Part shown: piece after piece, positions 35,783 to 45,531 of the stretch
Position numbering within the stretch: position 1 is the first letter of the stretch
Layout of the letters: every line of letters starts with the position of its first letter
Source of the DNA: Lunularia cruciata
Lineage: Eukaryota; Streptophyta; Marchantiopsida; Lunulariales; Lunulariaceae
Length of the DNA stretch: 64,000 bases
NCBI GenBank assembly: GCA_948567375.1
Contig: OX419755.1
Coordinates: 8,685,001 to 8,749,000 of the forward strand
Direction of reading: 5' to 3'
Program-made: the position numbers and the translations under genes
Notes under the pieces: generated by a model
Database searches by the model: none
What the model saw: the letters and a program-made list of their open reading frames with translations, nothing else
Told to the model about the DNA's origin: nothing

Positions 35783-36560
35783 ACTGTGGTCTTTGTGATG
35801 GAAGTGGTACTACTCGTACTCCACCATCCTCCCATACATGCAAAAGGTATCTACCCTCCAATCTGAACCGTCTAGCTCGCTGAAGAACATGGTCTCTCTC
35901 CTTGGCCCCAACTGTGCCACCCACAACACCAGTGCAAAGATAGTCCATCACTAAGACATCATCATGAATGTCTTGCTGAACTGTACCAATATCTTCACTC
36001 TTTGGATCTGTGACCTCAATAACTCCTCTTATATGCGCTGAGAGAGATACCACCAAAGTCTATGCAAATATACACAGAAAGGCCAATGCATGCCAACCTG
36101 GCACCATCTCCTCATCTATCTCACCATGCCAATGTGCTCCGGTCTGATCCTGCTCGCTGGGACATGGGTTTCTACTCAACCCATCTGCATCACGATTCAC
36201 CACTCCAGGTCTGTGAACAACCGTGAAATCATACTCCTGTAAAATCAGAGCCCATCGTGCAAGCTTCCCTGAAAGCTTGTCGGACTCCATCAACCACTTT
36301 AGTGGCTGATGATCAGTGATGAGGGTGAAGGGGTTACCAAATAGGTAACATCGGAAATGTGCTACTGCCCAAACTGCTGCCAAGCACTCTCCCTCATATG
36401 AACTATACTTTGCCTCCGCTGAATTGTTGGAGCGACTAACATAGGCCACCACAAACTCCTCCTCATCATCATGCTGGGTGAGCACCGCTCCAAGCCCCAA
36501 CATACTCCAATCAGTATGAACCTAAAATGGTCATCCCCTGATCGGTCTCCTCAAAATAGG
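35783..36560 (-). pseudogene. Element C RNase H and linker to integrase
   Basis: RNase H: LGLGAVLTQHDDE, YVSRSNNSAEAKYSSYEGEC, LITDHQPLKWLME and VNRDADGLSR (36503-36060). The linker 36056-35783 (RARRFRLEGRYLLHVWEDG) leads into the integrase across the solo LTR. All lie in the same frame as RT and DNMT. Confidence 0.85.
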
Positions 36561-36699
36561 AGTAGATGTCAACCTCTCCTTGAGCTCTACAAAAGCTCTC
36601 TCCTGCTCATCTCCCTAACACCACTCTTGTGTAAGCTTGGTCAGCTTCATCAAGGCCTTGGCAATGGCACTAAATCCTCTAACATAGCGGCGATAGAAG

Positions 36700-37500
36700 T
36701 TTGCCAACCCAAGGAATGCTCACACTCTGCTCACATCCGTAGGCCAAGGAATACGGGCAATAGCCTCCACCTTGGTCTACTGAACACCAAGTCCTCTGGG
36801 GTAGATAGTGTGACCCAAATACTCAACCTGCTCGTGGAAGAACCTACAGTTCCCAGGATGTAATTTGAGTCCATGAGATCTCAACCTCTCAAACACCTCC
36901 AACAACTATCTCTCATGCTCCTCCACAATAGTGCTATAGACCAAAATGTCATCAATATAGCACCGAGCAAAATCCAATCCAACTAGGATCCTATCCATGA
37001 CCCTCTAGAACTCAGCGGGAGCGTTCTTCAACCCAAATGGTAAGAAGCTCCACTGATATAACACATCCTTGCCGTGAGGATCAATAGCCCAAAATGTTGT
37101 CTTGGACTTATCCTCCTCCCTAATTGGCAACTGATGATATCCCGCTCGAAGATCCAAAGTACTGAAGACCTTTGCATGCCCAATCGCATCAAAAATCTCC
37201 TCCGGTGTAGGCATGGCATACCGATCAGCCCTGGTCTGTCGGTTGATAGGACGGTAATCTCCACACATTTGCCTATCTGTATAGTTGCCATGCATATCCT
37301 TCTTGGCTGGCATCAATGTCGCCGATGCATGCTCTCCATGTGAAATCTCCACCAAACCAGCCTCAAAAAGGTCACTACTCCGGCTCTGAATCAATGTCCT
37401 CTCCATCTCACTATATTGATAAGGAAGTCGGAAAATAGGTGTGTTGCTAGTCAGTTTGATCCGTATACCAGGTCCCTTTAGAGCACCCAAATCCTTCATA
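36700..37500 (-). pseudogene. Element C reverse transcriptase
   Basis: Open frame 37499-37005 holds ISHGEHASATLMPAKKD, MCGDYRPINRQTRADRYAMP, FSTLDLRAGYHQL and FLPFGLKNAPAEF. A TAG (37005-37007, Gln expected) follows, then RVMDRILVGLDFARCYIDDI with the Y-I-D-D active site at about 36950-36970. The RT type differs from A and B (YIDD against FIDD). Several more TAG codons occur in the connection region down to 36504. Confidence 0.85.
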
Positions 37501-37984
37501 CTGAAGGCAAAACAACTCGTGTGACTCCTCAGGAACCTCCAAACCCTCCGTCTTTCCTCTCTAGTAAGCTTGGGTCCAAGATCTGGCTCCCAAGTATCCT
37601 CTGTAACTATAGTAAGAGTGGAAGACGTACTGATTGGCTGCTACACTGGGCCCTTGGGAGCAACAATGTCATGCTCCCGACCACTAGAGGTCCCAACCTC
37701 TGTGTGAAAAACTCCCTCCACTCTGGCTGCAAGCTCCACACATCCTCTAGCTACATCCCATGTGGACCAAGGGTGTAATCCAAGTAGCCCACGCTCATCT
37801 GGATGGACTCCAAGTAGACCACTCTCCCTAGTAGCTACTGGATGTGTCCCAAGAATACCATGTCCACTCGGTCCATTGCCCCCAACATGTGCCTGAATCG
37901 TCTCGATAGGCACAGGGCTCACAAGTGTCCGAGTGGTGATGCCTATCAAGCGCATCCTACCCTACTCTGCCAAGCCAAGGCTCA
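37501..37984 (-). pseudogene. DNMT-RT linker of element C
   Basis: In the pol frame (37955-37641 open): TTRTLVSPVPIETIQAHVGG followed by Gly/His-rich imperfect repeats (GLLGVHPDERGLLGLHP). After a TAG at 37641-37643 comes TREERRRVWRFLRSH, the usual start of a gypsy RT module. No enzyme motif. Confidence 0.6.
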
Positions 37985-39107
37985 CAATCCAGGTCAAACA
38001 GTTTAGGTCCATAGCCTGACCTAACACCTGACGCCTAGATGCCTCTGACATTGCTGGAATAGCGGTAATACCGGTGCAAAAACCCATTGCCCGCTCTCTC
38101 TCATCAGCGTTGGGCTCCACCAACTACTATAACTGTGAGTCCCAAACAAGTCCAGGTCCTCCCTCTCGAAAAGCATGAGAACCTGGGAAACTCATGAGTG
38201 TGGGAAATGCAACTCTAGGCTGTGCAACTAGGTTCACCACTGCCATAGGTGACCTATCAGCCACTACCACTGTTTGAGACTAATGTCCAGCATCCAAGAT
38301 ATCCTCAACAAGAATGTGGTCTAGTTGCTGAATCCCATCATAACTACGTTGTAGAACCTCTCTGGGTAAGAAGTTCATCCACCAAAGATGAAGACGATGA
38401 GCCCGTGATCCCACTCTGGCTGCATCTAACAATATAGCAGGTCCCATCCAAGAATGGACCTGATGTGTACTCGCCACCACTCTAGTGCGAGAATCACCCA
38501 TCAATGGAACGTTCTCCAAAAGGTAAGCTGGAGAAACAGATTGATGAACCTGGAGATGTCGTAGTATCCGTAACATCTCCCAAAACACACCAGAACGAGG
38601 ATCCTGAAGACCCAAACCGCAGCCCGCACGTGTATGTCCCTGACATGGCCATCCAAAAATCACCAAGTGAATAGGCCCATGTCTCTCTAGGTCATGCGCC
38701 CCCAGTAAGGAAATATCTCCTGGTAAGGCCTTCTGGTAACCTTTGACTGTTGACATCGGTAATAACTTTGGATACTGATAAGCCAAGTGTGCCACATGAT
38801 GTAGAGAGACTCACCTAGCAGTCTCATCCCTCTCTACATACAAGTACCTCTATACTTGGATACCCGTTTGTAACACCGTAGCTAGTCCGGTGCTGATCCC
38901 ACAAAACAACTCCAATAGACATATCCCCTCTACTAGATACTGCCAAGCAATGAGTGTGGTATCTAGAGGTGTCAAAGCAATCGCCTCTAGAGGCTCATCC
39001 TCACACTCATCCCCTGATGGTACAAAGACTCCACTCCAAGCATGCTGCACCAACTGATCTACATGCTGCTGCAATGCTTCCTCTGAACTCCACAATGGAA
39101 CATCCAA
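37985..39107 (-). pseudogene. DNMT3-like cytosine-5 DNA methyltransferase domain in C pol
   Basis: C5-methyltransferase motifs occur in order in the pol frame. Motif I is LELFCGISTGL (about 38915-38883, S-adenosylmethionine site). Motif II is RYLYVERDETA. Motif IV is FGWPCQGHTRAG with the catalytic Cys codon at 38643-38645. Motif VI is LLENVP (Glu at 38514-38516). Motif VIII is GSRAHRLHLWW (about 38405-38373). Motifs IX-X are ERERAMGF and RRQVLGQAMDLN (about 38110-38000). GIxTG in motif I and the AHR string in motif VIII resemble DNMT3/DRM more than DNMT1. Only the catalytic domain is present. TAG codons at 38850-38852 and 38280-38282, and a TAG pair near 38130, break this copy. The likely role, inferred, is methylating element or host DNA. 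Confidence 0.88.
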
Positions 39108-39152
39108 GGTGGATGGAACAATCCCACTCGTACTCCAAAGCCAAGTGATCTC

Positions 39153-39959
39153 CTATGGTATTGGAGTATCCTCTGCATGGGCGTTCCCCTCCAACAAGTC
39201 ACTAGGCCAAGTAACTGCACCGCTGAAAGCTAAAACTGATGCTGCCATGGTCCCGGATTGTAGTGAGCCAAGACTGCCACTACTAAAGCGTACTGGTAGG
39301 CGACATACCCATCCCTCACCAGACTGCCAACCAGATCTATAAGAGGTTGTCTCCTCCCAATAGTCAATGCTTAAACCCATAGAGTATAACACTGCTCCCC
39401 CAACTAGCACATCATATGACTCAGCTATCGTCGCAATAGCCTGAGCTCTCACCACCGAGCTATTAGTCAAATGACCAGGCTGAACCTGGACAACAAGCTC
39501 TCCACGTGTGATGTACTATATCGAACCACCACCAAGAGATGTCTGGATCTGAAATGGACACCTCTCCACATCGGTCTTCCGTAACTCCAGACCAACAACT
39601 GCAGCCTTCCCCAACATAAGGGGTTGCGCACCTGAGTCTAACAAGACTCTCTGTGTTGTATAGACCTTCCCTGAAGGTCCCACCAAACAAAAATTCCCAC
39701 TCTGGTTATCCAATAGGACAACACCAGGTGTAAACCACGCTCTCTCAAAGGCCGGTCTAGCTGGCAACTCCTCCAGTCTAGCTGCTGCTGCTTGCCATAA
39801 ACCACTGGTCGCTGAACGGATCTCATGCTCCTCAACCAAGTCAGCTCCACTACCAACCACCTCTGCTCTAGTAGGGTAGTCTGACCTGTCTCCCAACCTC
39901 TCCTCTCTGTGGGTCCAACTCCACTGATGCTCCTCTAGGCTCTGGAGCACGTACTGCAC
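39153..39959 (-). pseudogene. Element C protease region
   Basis: Frame 39959-39516 has QRVLLDSGAQPLMLGKAAV, a retropepsin D-S-G active site, preceded by LVGPSGKVYTT. After a TAG (39516-39518) the frame continues 39470-39153 (SYDVLVGGAVLYSMGLSIDY), the flap and C-terminal half of the protease plus the lead-in to the DNMT. Another TAG lies at about 39153. The pol frame is +1 to the gag frame. Confidence 0.8.
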
Positions 39960-40155
39960 TCCTAGTCACTGCTGCAGATGCATCCACCTGTGCTGCTCCG
40001 CACATGAAGTCCAAAGCATCTCTATCACCAGCATATGAGGTGGAAGCCTCAGCACCCAAATCTGATCTCCTCTGAGCAATAGCCATACTAGCCAATCTCT
40101 GCTCCAACTACTCAATCCGAGTAGCCATAGTTGGGTCAGAAGTAAGGGCAGGTAC
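39868..40155 (-). pseudogene. Element C gag C-terminal end
   Basis: In the gag frame after the retrocopy insert: MEQRLASMAIAQRRSDLGAE to a TAG at 39868-39870. It overlaps the upstream end of the protease frame (39959) by about 90 nt in a +1 relation. That could be a programmed +1 frameshift, as in yeast Ty3, or a 1-nt lesion. Confidence 0.5.
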
Positions 40156-41624
40156 TATGAGCCGGCCTATATGTCGGTACTTCAAATTCAATTGGTAGTA
40201 TGGGATGGAAGCCATATGTCAAGAAGTATGGAGTTTGTTTGGTTGTAATCTTTTTTGTTGTTTGATATGCCCACAACGTGGCTGACAATTTCGTATCCCA
40301 ATCAAAAGCATAATTCACAGTCACCTTATTCAAAATTTTGCAAAGAAACCCATTCGCCTTTTACATTAAGCCATTTGCTTTTGGGTTATAAAGAGTCATC
40401 TTCCAATGTTTAATCTGAATGTACTTGGTTAATGCCTCCATTACAGAGTTCAAAAAATGTGTCCCTCAGTCACTGACCAATTCCAGAGGACACCCATATC
40501 GGGAGATGATGCTTTGAAAGAAGAATTCTGCCACAGTTTTGGCATCACCTTTGCGAGTTGGTTCAGCTTTGACCATCTTGGTAGCATAGTCTGTAACACC
40601 CATTTGTGCATGTGTGTGGTATTGTGATATTTAGCTTGGTATTACAAGTACTTAAGAGATATTATTTATATAGAGATAAAGGATGGCTCTATATTAGTCA
40701 TGGTTAGCTAAAGTTAGTCATAGTTAAGATAGAGGGGACTTTACTTTAGAGGAAGTAGAAAAGATGAGCACCTCTATTTTGGGTTTTAATGTATTGACTT
40801 GGTATTATTCCTAGGTGTTTGGGTTTGAGGAAAGAGTTGAGAACTCTTGGGCCCGCAAGCCTTTTTGTTTTGGATTCTTCTTTAGTCCAAGGATAGCCTA
40901 TGTGAAGGAATCCTTGACTTAGTGGTTGGGTCTGTGAGCCGGCCTGTCTCTCACTCACGATGAACCTCTGATGGCTATTATGGTAGCGCACCATGGACTA
41001 AGAAGGCAAGGAACCCCAACTCCATCATACTCCTTCAAGGCTAACACTCCAAGACTCAAGACATTGCTCACTAGAGAACTCAATGAGAGAGAGATAGTTG
41101 CAAATGAAAAGATGATGAGTACCTCCTCACCCCTTGTTTATATACTTGTGAAATAGTTACGTACCAAAGTTACTAATTACCATAGTAACTCAAGTTACTA
41201 GACTAAAAGTCAAGTAAAGTCAAAAAGTAGAAAGGAATATCCATTCACATGGGCATATTCCTCTAAGCATGTGGTCTTATCTTGACCCAACCACTAAGTC
41301 AAGGATTCCTTCACATGGGCTATCCTTTGACTAAAGAAGAATCCAAAACAAAAAGGCTTGCGGGCCCAAGAGTTCTCAACTCTTTCCTCAAAGTCAAACA
41401 CCTAGGAATAATACCAAGTCAACACACTAAAATCCAAAATAGTGGTGCTCATCTTTTCTACTTCCTCTAAAGTAAGGTCCCATATATCTTAGCTATGACT
41501 AACTTTAGCTAACCATGACTAATATAGAACCATCCTTTATCTCTATATAAATAATATCTCTTAAGTACTTGTAATACCAAGCTAAATATCACAATACCAC
41601 ACACATGCACAAATGAGTGTTACA
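40156..41624 (-). mobile_element. Chimeric A-family retrocopy carrying flanking sequence from another locus
   Basis: Bounded by GTAC (40152-40155 and 41625-41628). In minus sense it has a full 692-bp LTR (41624-40933), then 341 bp of an inverted A LTR (40932-40592), then 426 bp of B integrase (40591-40166), then about the last 13 bp of the LTR (TATGAGCCGGCCT on the plus strand, 40156-40168). Both internal junctions (TAGTC|TGTAAC and GGGTC|TGTGAG) are those of the nested locus at 4345-5800. The parts match with only about 1-3% difference by eye. It is best explained as a transcript started in the solo LTR, read through its flank, and reverse transcribed and integrated. Confidence 0.8.
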
Positions 41625-41628
41625 GTAC

Positions 41629-43014
41629 TGCACCCCTACTAGGTGTAGATCCTCTACCACCACCTCTACCACCTCGTCCTCCATGAACTGGAGCTCCTCT
41701 ACTACTTGCCATAGCAGCCCTACCACTCCGTAACTCCGGGTATAGGTCAAAACACCGGTCACTAGTGTGACCAAATCTGTGGCAGTGCTCACACTGCCTC
41801 TGTGCTGGCTGTGATGCACCAGAGGTATCAGGTCCGCTGCCCTGAGTACACTCTCTCCTATGGTGAGGTCCACCACAAGTCCAACAAGCAACACCACCAC
41901 TCACTGGCTGCTACTGACCCGAAAATGAGGATAAGGGTCTAACTCCACTAGGCCCTCCACTCGCTCCATAGGATCTGGGCTGTCCACCCTGTCCTTGAAA
42001 ACCAACTGGGCATGGTGCACTCTGCTGCACTCTAGAAGAAGTCACAACCGTGGATGAGGTCTCTCTACCAAATCCAGATGTCACCACTCTCTCCTCCACC
42101 ATATTGAGCTCAATACGCTCAGCCAAACCAAAGACTACTGCCAAAGTGGGCAAAGTAGCTTGCAATAACGTAGCATCACGAACTCTACGTCGCAACTCCT
42201 TGTCCAGTATCCCATACCAAAACTGGACTGCCTGGGCCTCAGTAACTCCCTGAGTGAAACTGATCAGCCGCCTCATGCGAGTGTATGCCTCGCGTAGGCT
42301 CTCTCCAGTCTTCCGCTGGAACTCCTGCAAGCTCCTCAGCTTATCAATCCGCACTCCTTGGTAGTTCTGCCTCAAACACAGGAAGAACTCCACCATGGGG
42401 TTAAACCCCGGTACTACACCACCTCATGCAGCGGTGCCTCCACTCGTAGTAGCACTATCTCCGGCTAGTGCACCTCCACTAGCTCCACCAACACGACTCG
42501 AGCTAGAACTCATGGGTACAGCCGATCTACTCCTGGCCACCAAGCTTGAAGTGATAGAGACATAATATGGAGACCAATACTGTCTCCATAACTCGATCTC
42601 CTCCAAATGAACTCTCTTGAACTCATGGTAGTCATCCATCGACTGACCCTCCAGATGCTGAAACAACCCCTTCCATGCCATGAAGGGTGTGAACAAAGTC
42701 GGGTTCCGCATCTGCTGTAGATCACACCAACAATCAAACTCCTGGATGAAGTCATCCAACTCAATGGTACCCACTGTACCAGAGTAACGCCTAGGACCTT
42801 TAGAGGCCCCATAAATCTCGTCCATGTCCCACAACAATGGTACGAACACACCAAGTGCACTCTCAACTAAATCAGCTCTTGTGTCGAACTCCAACTCAGA
42901 GTCAATCTCCTCTTGCACTGGGACCTAAGATACAGGCTAATACCGAGCACCACTCCGAGTAAACCCACTATGTACTGCAGGGCTTACTCCTTTGGAATCT
43001 CCAAAGAACTCCAT
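41629..43014 (-). pseudogene. Element C gag
   Basis: ATG at 43014 (MEFFGDSKG). The frame continues through TAG codons near 42940 and 42928 and a TGA at 42424-42426. The capsid domain includes ELDDFIQEFDCWCDLQQ, WKGLFQHLEGQSMDDYHEFK, NYQGVRIDKLRSLQEFQRKT and ESLREAYTRMRRL. Two zinc knuckles lie near 41800-41880: CWTCGGPHHRREC (one residue short) and the canonical CEHCHRFGHTSDRC, followed by a Gly/Arg-rich tail. The retrocopy insert plus its duplication is 1,473 bp, a multiple of three, so the frame resumes at 40155. Confidence 0.8.
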
Positions 43015-43094
43015 TGTGACCATGTAACTGCAACCACAAACCCGAACCACCAACTGCAACCGCAAGTCGCAACCGTAAGTGCCCCACCAAGTGC
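43015..43094 (-). other. Leader of element C next to gag
   Basis: Eighty bases between the gag start and the D insertion, with a loosely repeated CAACCGCAAGT-like motif. They end in GTGC (43091-43094), the target duplication of the adjoining LTR. Confidence 0.5.
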
Positions 43095-43784
43095 TGTGAG
43101 CCGGCTTGTCTCTCACTCACGATGAACCTCTGATGGCTATTATGGTAGCGCACCATGGACTAAGAAGGCAAGGAACCCCAACTCCATCATACTCCTCCAA
43201 GGCTAACACTCCAAGACTCAAGACATTGCTCACTAGAGAACTCAATGAGAGAGAGATAGTTGCAAATGAAAAGATGATGAGTACCTCCTCACCCCTTGTT
43301 TATATACTTGTGAAATAGTTACGTACCAAAGTTACTAATTACCGTAGTAACTCAAGTTACTACACTAAAAGTCAAGTAAAGTCAAAAAGTAGAAAGGAAT
43401 ATCCATTCACATGGGCATATTCCTCTAAGCATGTGGTCTTATCTTGACCCAACCACTAAGTCAAGGATTCCTTCACATGGGCTATCCTTGGAATAAAGAA
43501 GAATCCAAAAGAAAAAGGTTTGCGGGCCCAAGAGTTCTCAACTCTTTCTTCAAAGCCAAACACCTAGGAATAATGCCAAGTCAACACACTAAAATCCAAA
43601 ATAGTGGTGCTCATCTTTTCTACTTCCTCTAAAGTAAGGTCCACTCTATCTTAGCTATGACTAACTTTAGCTAACCATGACTAATATAGAACCATCCTTT
43701 ATCTCTATAAATAATATCTCTTAAGTACTTGTAATACCAAGCTAAATATCACAATACCACACACATGCACAAATGGGTGTTACA
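43095..43784 (-). repeat. 3' LTR of element D (690 bp)
   Basis: Complete A-type LTR between GTGC (43091-43094) and GTGC (43785-43788). It therefore looks like a solo LTR locally, but it pairs in sequence with 50881-51570. Confidence 0.85.
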
Positions 43785-44416
43785 GTGCCAACACCACCAC
43801 GTGCCAACACCAACTAGACACCACCCACTAATGTAACTCTAACCGAGATAACTACACTAGGGGAAAGGCAACTTGTAACCTGCCATCATAACACGCACTC
43901 TCACGGTCTGCAGGTCATCACTTCCTGCCTCACCAGAGGGAAACAAAGGTAGTCTGACTGGTCATCACTCCAGCCTCACCACCAAGAGCACACCAGAGCA
44001 CCAACGCTCAAAAGTCAGGGCACCTCACACAAACATGGTGCACAAATAGGAAGTAGAGAATGGAGGGGATCCAATCACAAGAAATCTAAACAAAAACCCT
44101 CCATCTCATAACACAACACGGGACTGACTCTGCCACCATTAGGCATTTGACATAAGAGAGTGTTTGTATCTAAGTCCTAAGCTACCAAGATCACCAAGAA
44201 TGGGATCAAACTGCCTCTCCTAGCCAAAGCTACATGTGTATAGATAACAGTGGTGCAATCACTAGGACAACAAGTGAGGGTGGACCAGTTGGCTAGGGCA
44301 GTAGTCTAGGAACAAGAGATCTAGGGGTCTAACCCTGTTGCGCACAATCTAGCAAGAAAGGCAGATTTTGCCAACCAATGACCAAGATCTACTCTAAACT
44401 AGCTAGCCTCACGCCA
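43785..44416 (-). repeat. 632-bp duplicated C leader segment (left copy)
   Basis: Same length as 51571-52202, with about 16 differences (2.5%) by hand count. It ends at CACGCCA, reading TGGCGTGAGG in element sense, which could be the C primer site. It is joined to TTGTTACA (44417-44424), a remnant of an A-type LTR start, and then to the D polypurine tract. No ORF. Confidence 0.85.
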
Positions 44417-44424
44417 TTGTTACA

Positions 44425-44440
44425 TTTACCCCCGGACTAA
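44425..44440 (-). promoter_or_regulatory. Polypurine tract of element D
   Basis: The minus strand reads TTAGTCCGGGGGTAAA, identical to the tract of A at 11818-11833. Only the first 7 bases of a U3 follow it before the foreign 632-bp segment. Confidence 0.65.
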
Positions 44441-44472
44441 GTTTTCACTTTGTCCTCAAAGTGAAGGTCTCT

Positions 44473-45531
44473 CTACCTTCTATGGTACATCTTCAACTTA
44501 TCATGGTTAATCCTATCAAAGTGTCTTCCTCCCAACTCCTTGAGATCATAGGTGTAATTGCCCCACACCTTCTCTACTATGAAAGGTCCAAAGTACTTAG
44601 GCAAAAACTTCTTTTGCACTCTCTTGAATCGAATGGAATCAAACAACATTACCCAATCACCTTCTTTGAAAGGCTCCACCTTCTTCTTGCCTTGCCTCTT
44701 GTCATAGCTCTCCTTTTGTTTCCTTTGGGCTTGCTCCACTCGAACCATAGCAACTGCTCTTGCCTCTTCCAACTCCATGAGTTGATCCTTCCTTGACTTC
44801 TCTGCATCACTTCCTTGTGCTTTCTTCAATCTCCTATGAATGCTTTGGAAGGTAGGAAGATCAAAGTGAATAGGTAAGGTAGACTCAATACCATACACCA
44901 ATTGGAATGGAGAATATCCAGTGGAAGTCTTCATGGTTGTCCTATACTCCCACAAAACTGCATGAATCCTCTTGTCCCAATGATGTTTAGCCCCCTCCAT
45001 TTCTGCATCTTTGGCCAACATCATGCACAAGGTCTGATTGGTTCTCTCTGCCAAGCCATTGGAATTTGGCTTATAGGATGTAGTTACTCTATGTGTGATA
45101 GAGAAATGTCGTAGCATGGCTGTAGTAATGCTTCCTGTAAACTCTCCTCCTCTATCAGAAACCAACTCCAAAGGGCATCCAAACCTAGTGATAATACGTT
45201 CAAAAAGAAATCTACCCACTTCATCTTCATTCTTGTCCCTCAATGGTCTAGCCTCAACCCACTTGGTAAGGTAATCAGTAACTACCACAATGTACCGATT
45301 GTTCCTTGGGGTTCTATTGAGAGGTCCTACAAAATCAATTCCCCACTTCTCAAAAGGTCCTAGCAATGGAATTGATCTAAGTGGTGGAGTGGATGTAGAC
45401 TTTCTAGCAAAAGCTTGACAAACATGACAAGTTTTGCAATAATCAAGACAATCCTTGAAAATCCCTCTCCAATGGTAACCTGCATCTAGAATCTTGAAAG
45501 CAGTCACCTTTCCTACAAAGTGTCCCCACAT
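44473..45531 (-). CDS. Element D integrase (part of pol)
   Basis: An open 352-codon frame covers most of the integrase: zinc domain end CKTCHVCQAFARK, core GIDFVGPLNRTPRNNRYIVV, SDRGGEF and GLAERTNQTL with the catalytic Glu codon at 45046-45048, then FLPKYFGPFIVEKVWGNYTY and the terminal DRINHDKLKMYHRR. The first residues of the zinc domain lie in the neighbouring frame (45513-47450). A 1-nt change near 45530 separates them, as other copies read through VCGGHF. All catalytic residues are present. Confidence 0.88.
   Translation of the reverse strand: MWGHFVGKVTAFKILDAGYHWRGIFKDCLDYCKTCHVCQAFARKSTSTPPLRSIPLLGPFEKWGIDFVGPLNRTPRNNRYIVVVTDYLTKWVEARPLRDKNEDEVGRFLFERIITRFGCPLELVSDRGGEFTGSITTAMLRHFSITHRVTTSYKPNSNGLAERTNQTLCMMLAKDAEMEGAKHHWDKRIHAVLWEYRTTMKTSTGYSPFQLVYGIESTLPIHFDLPTFQSIHRRLKKAQGSDAEKSRKDQLMELEEARAVAMVRVEQAQRKQKESYDKRQGKKKVEPFKEGDWVMLFDSIRFKRVQKKFLPKYFGPFIVEKVWGNYTYDLKELGGRHFDRINHDKLKMYHRR

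Noticed and set aside
37985-39107. Bacterial restriction-modification methyltransferase or contamination as the source of the methyltransferase.
   Set aside because: It is in frame between retroelement protease and RT, shares their TAG-type lesions, and its motif VIII and GIxTG motif look DNMT3-like, not bacterial.
43095-43784. Independent solo LTR unrelated to element D.
   Set aside because: It has flanking GTGC on both sides like a solo LTR, but it shares private variants with 50881-51570 and carries the matching outer duplication, so it is treated as the D 3' LTR displaced by a rearrangement.
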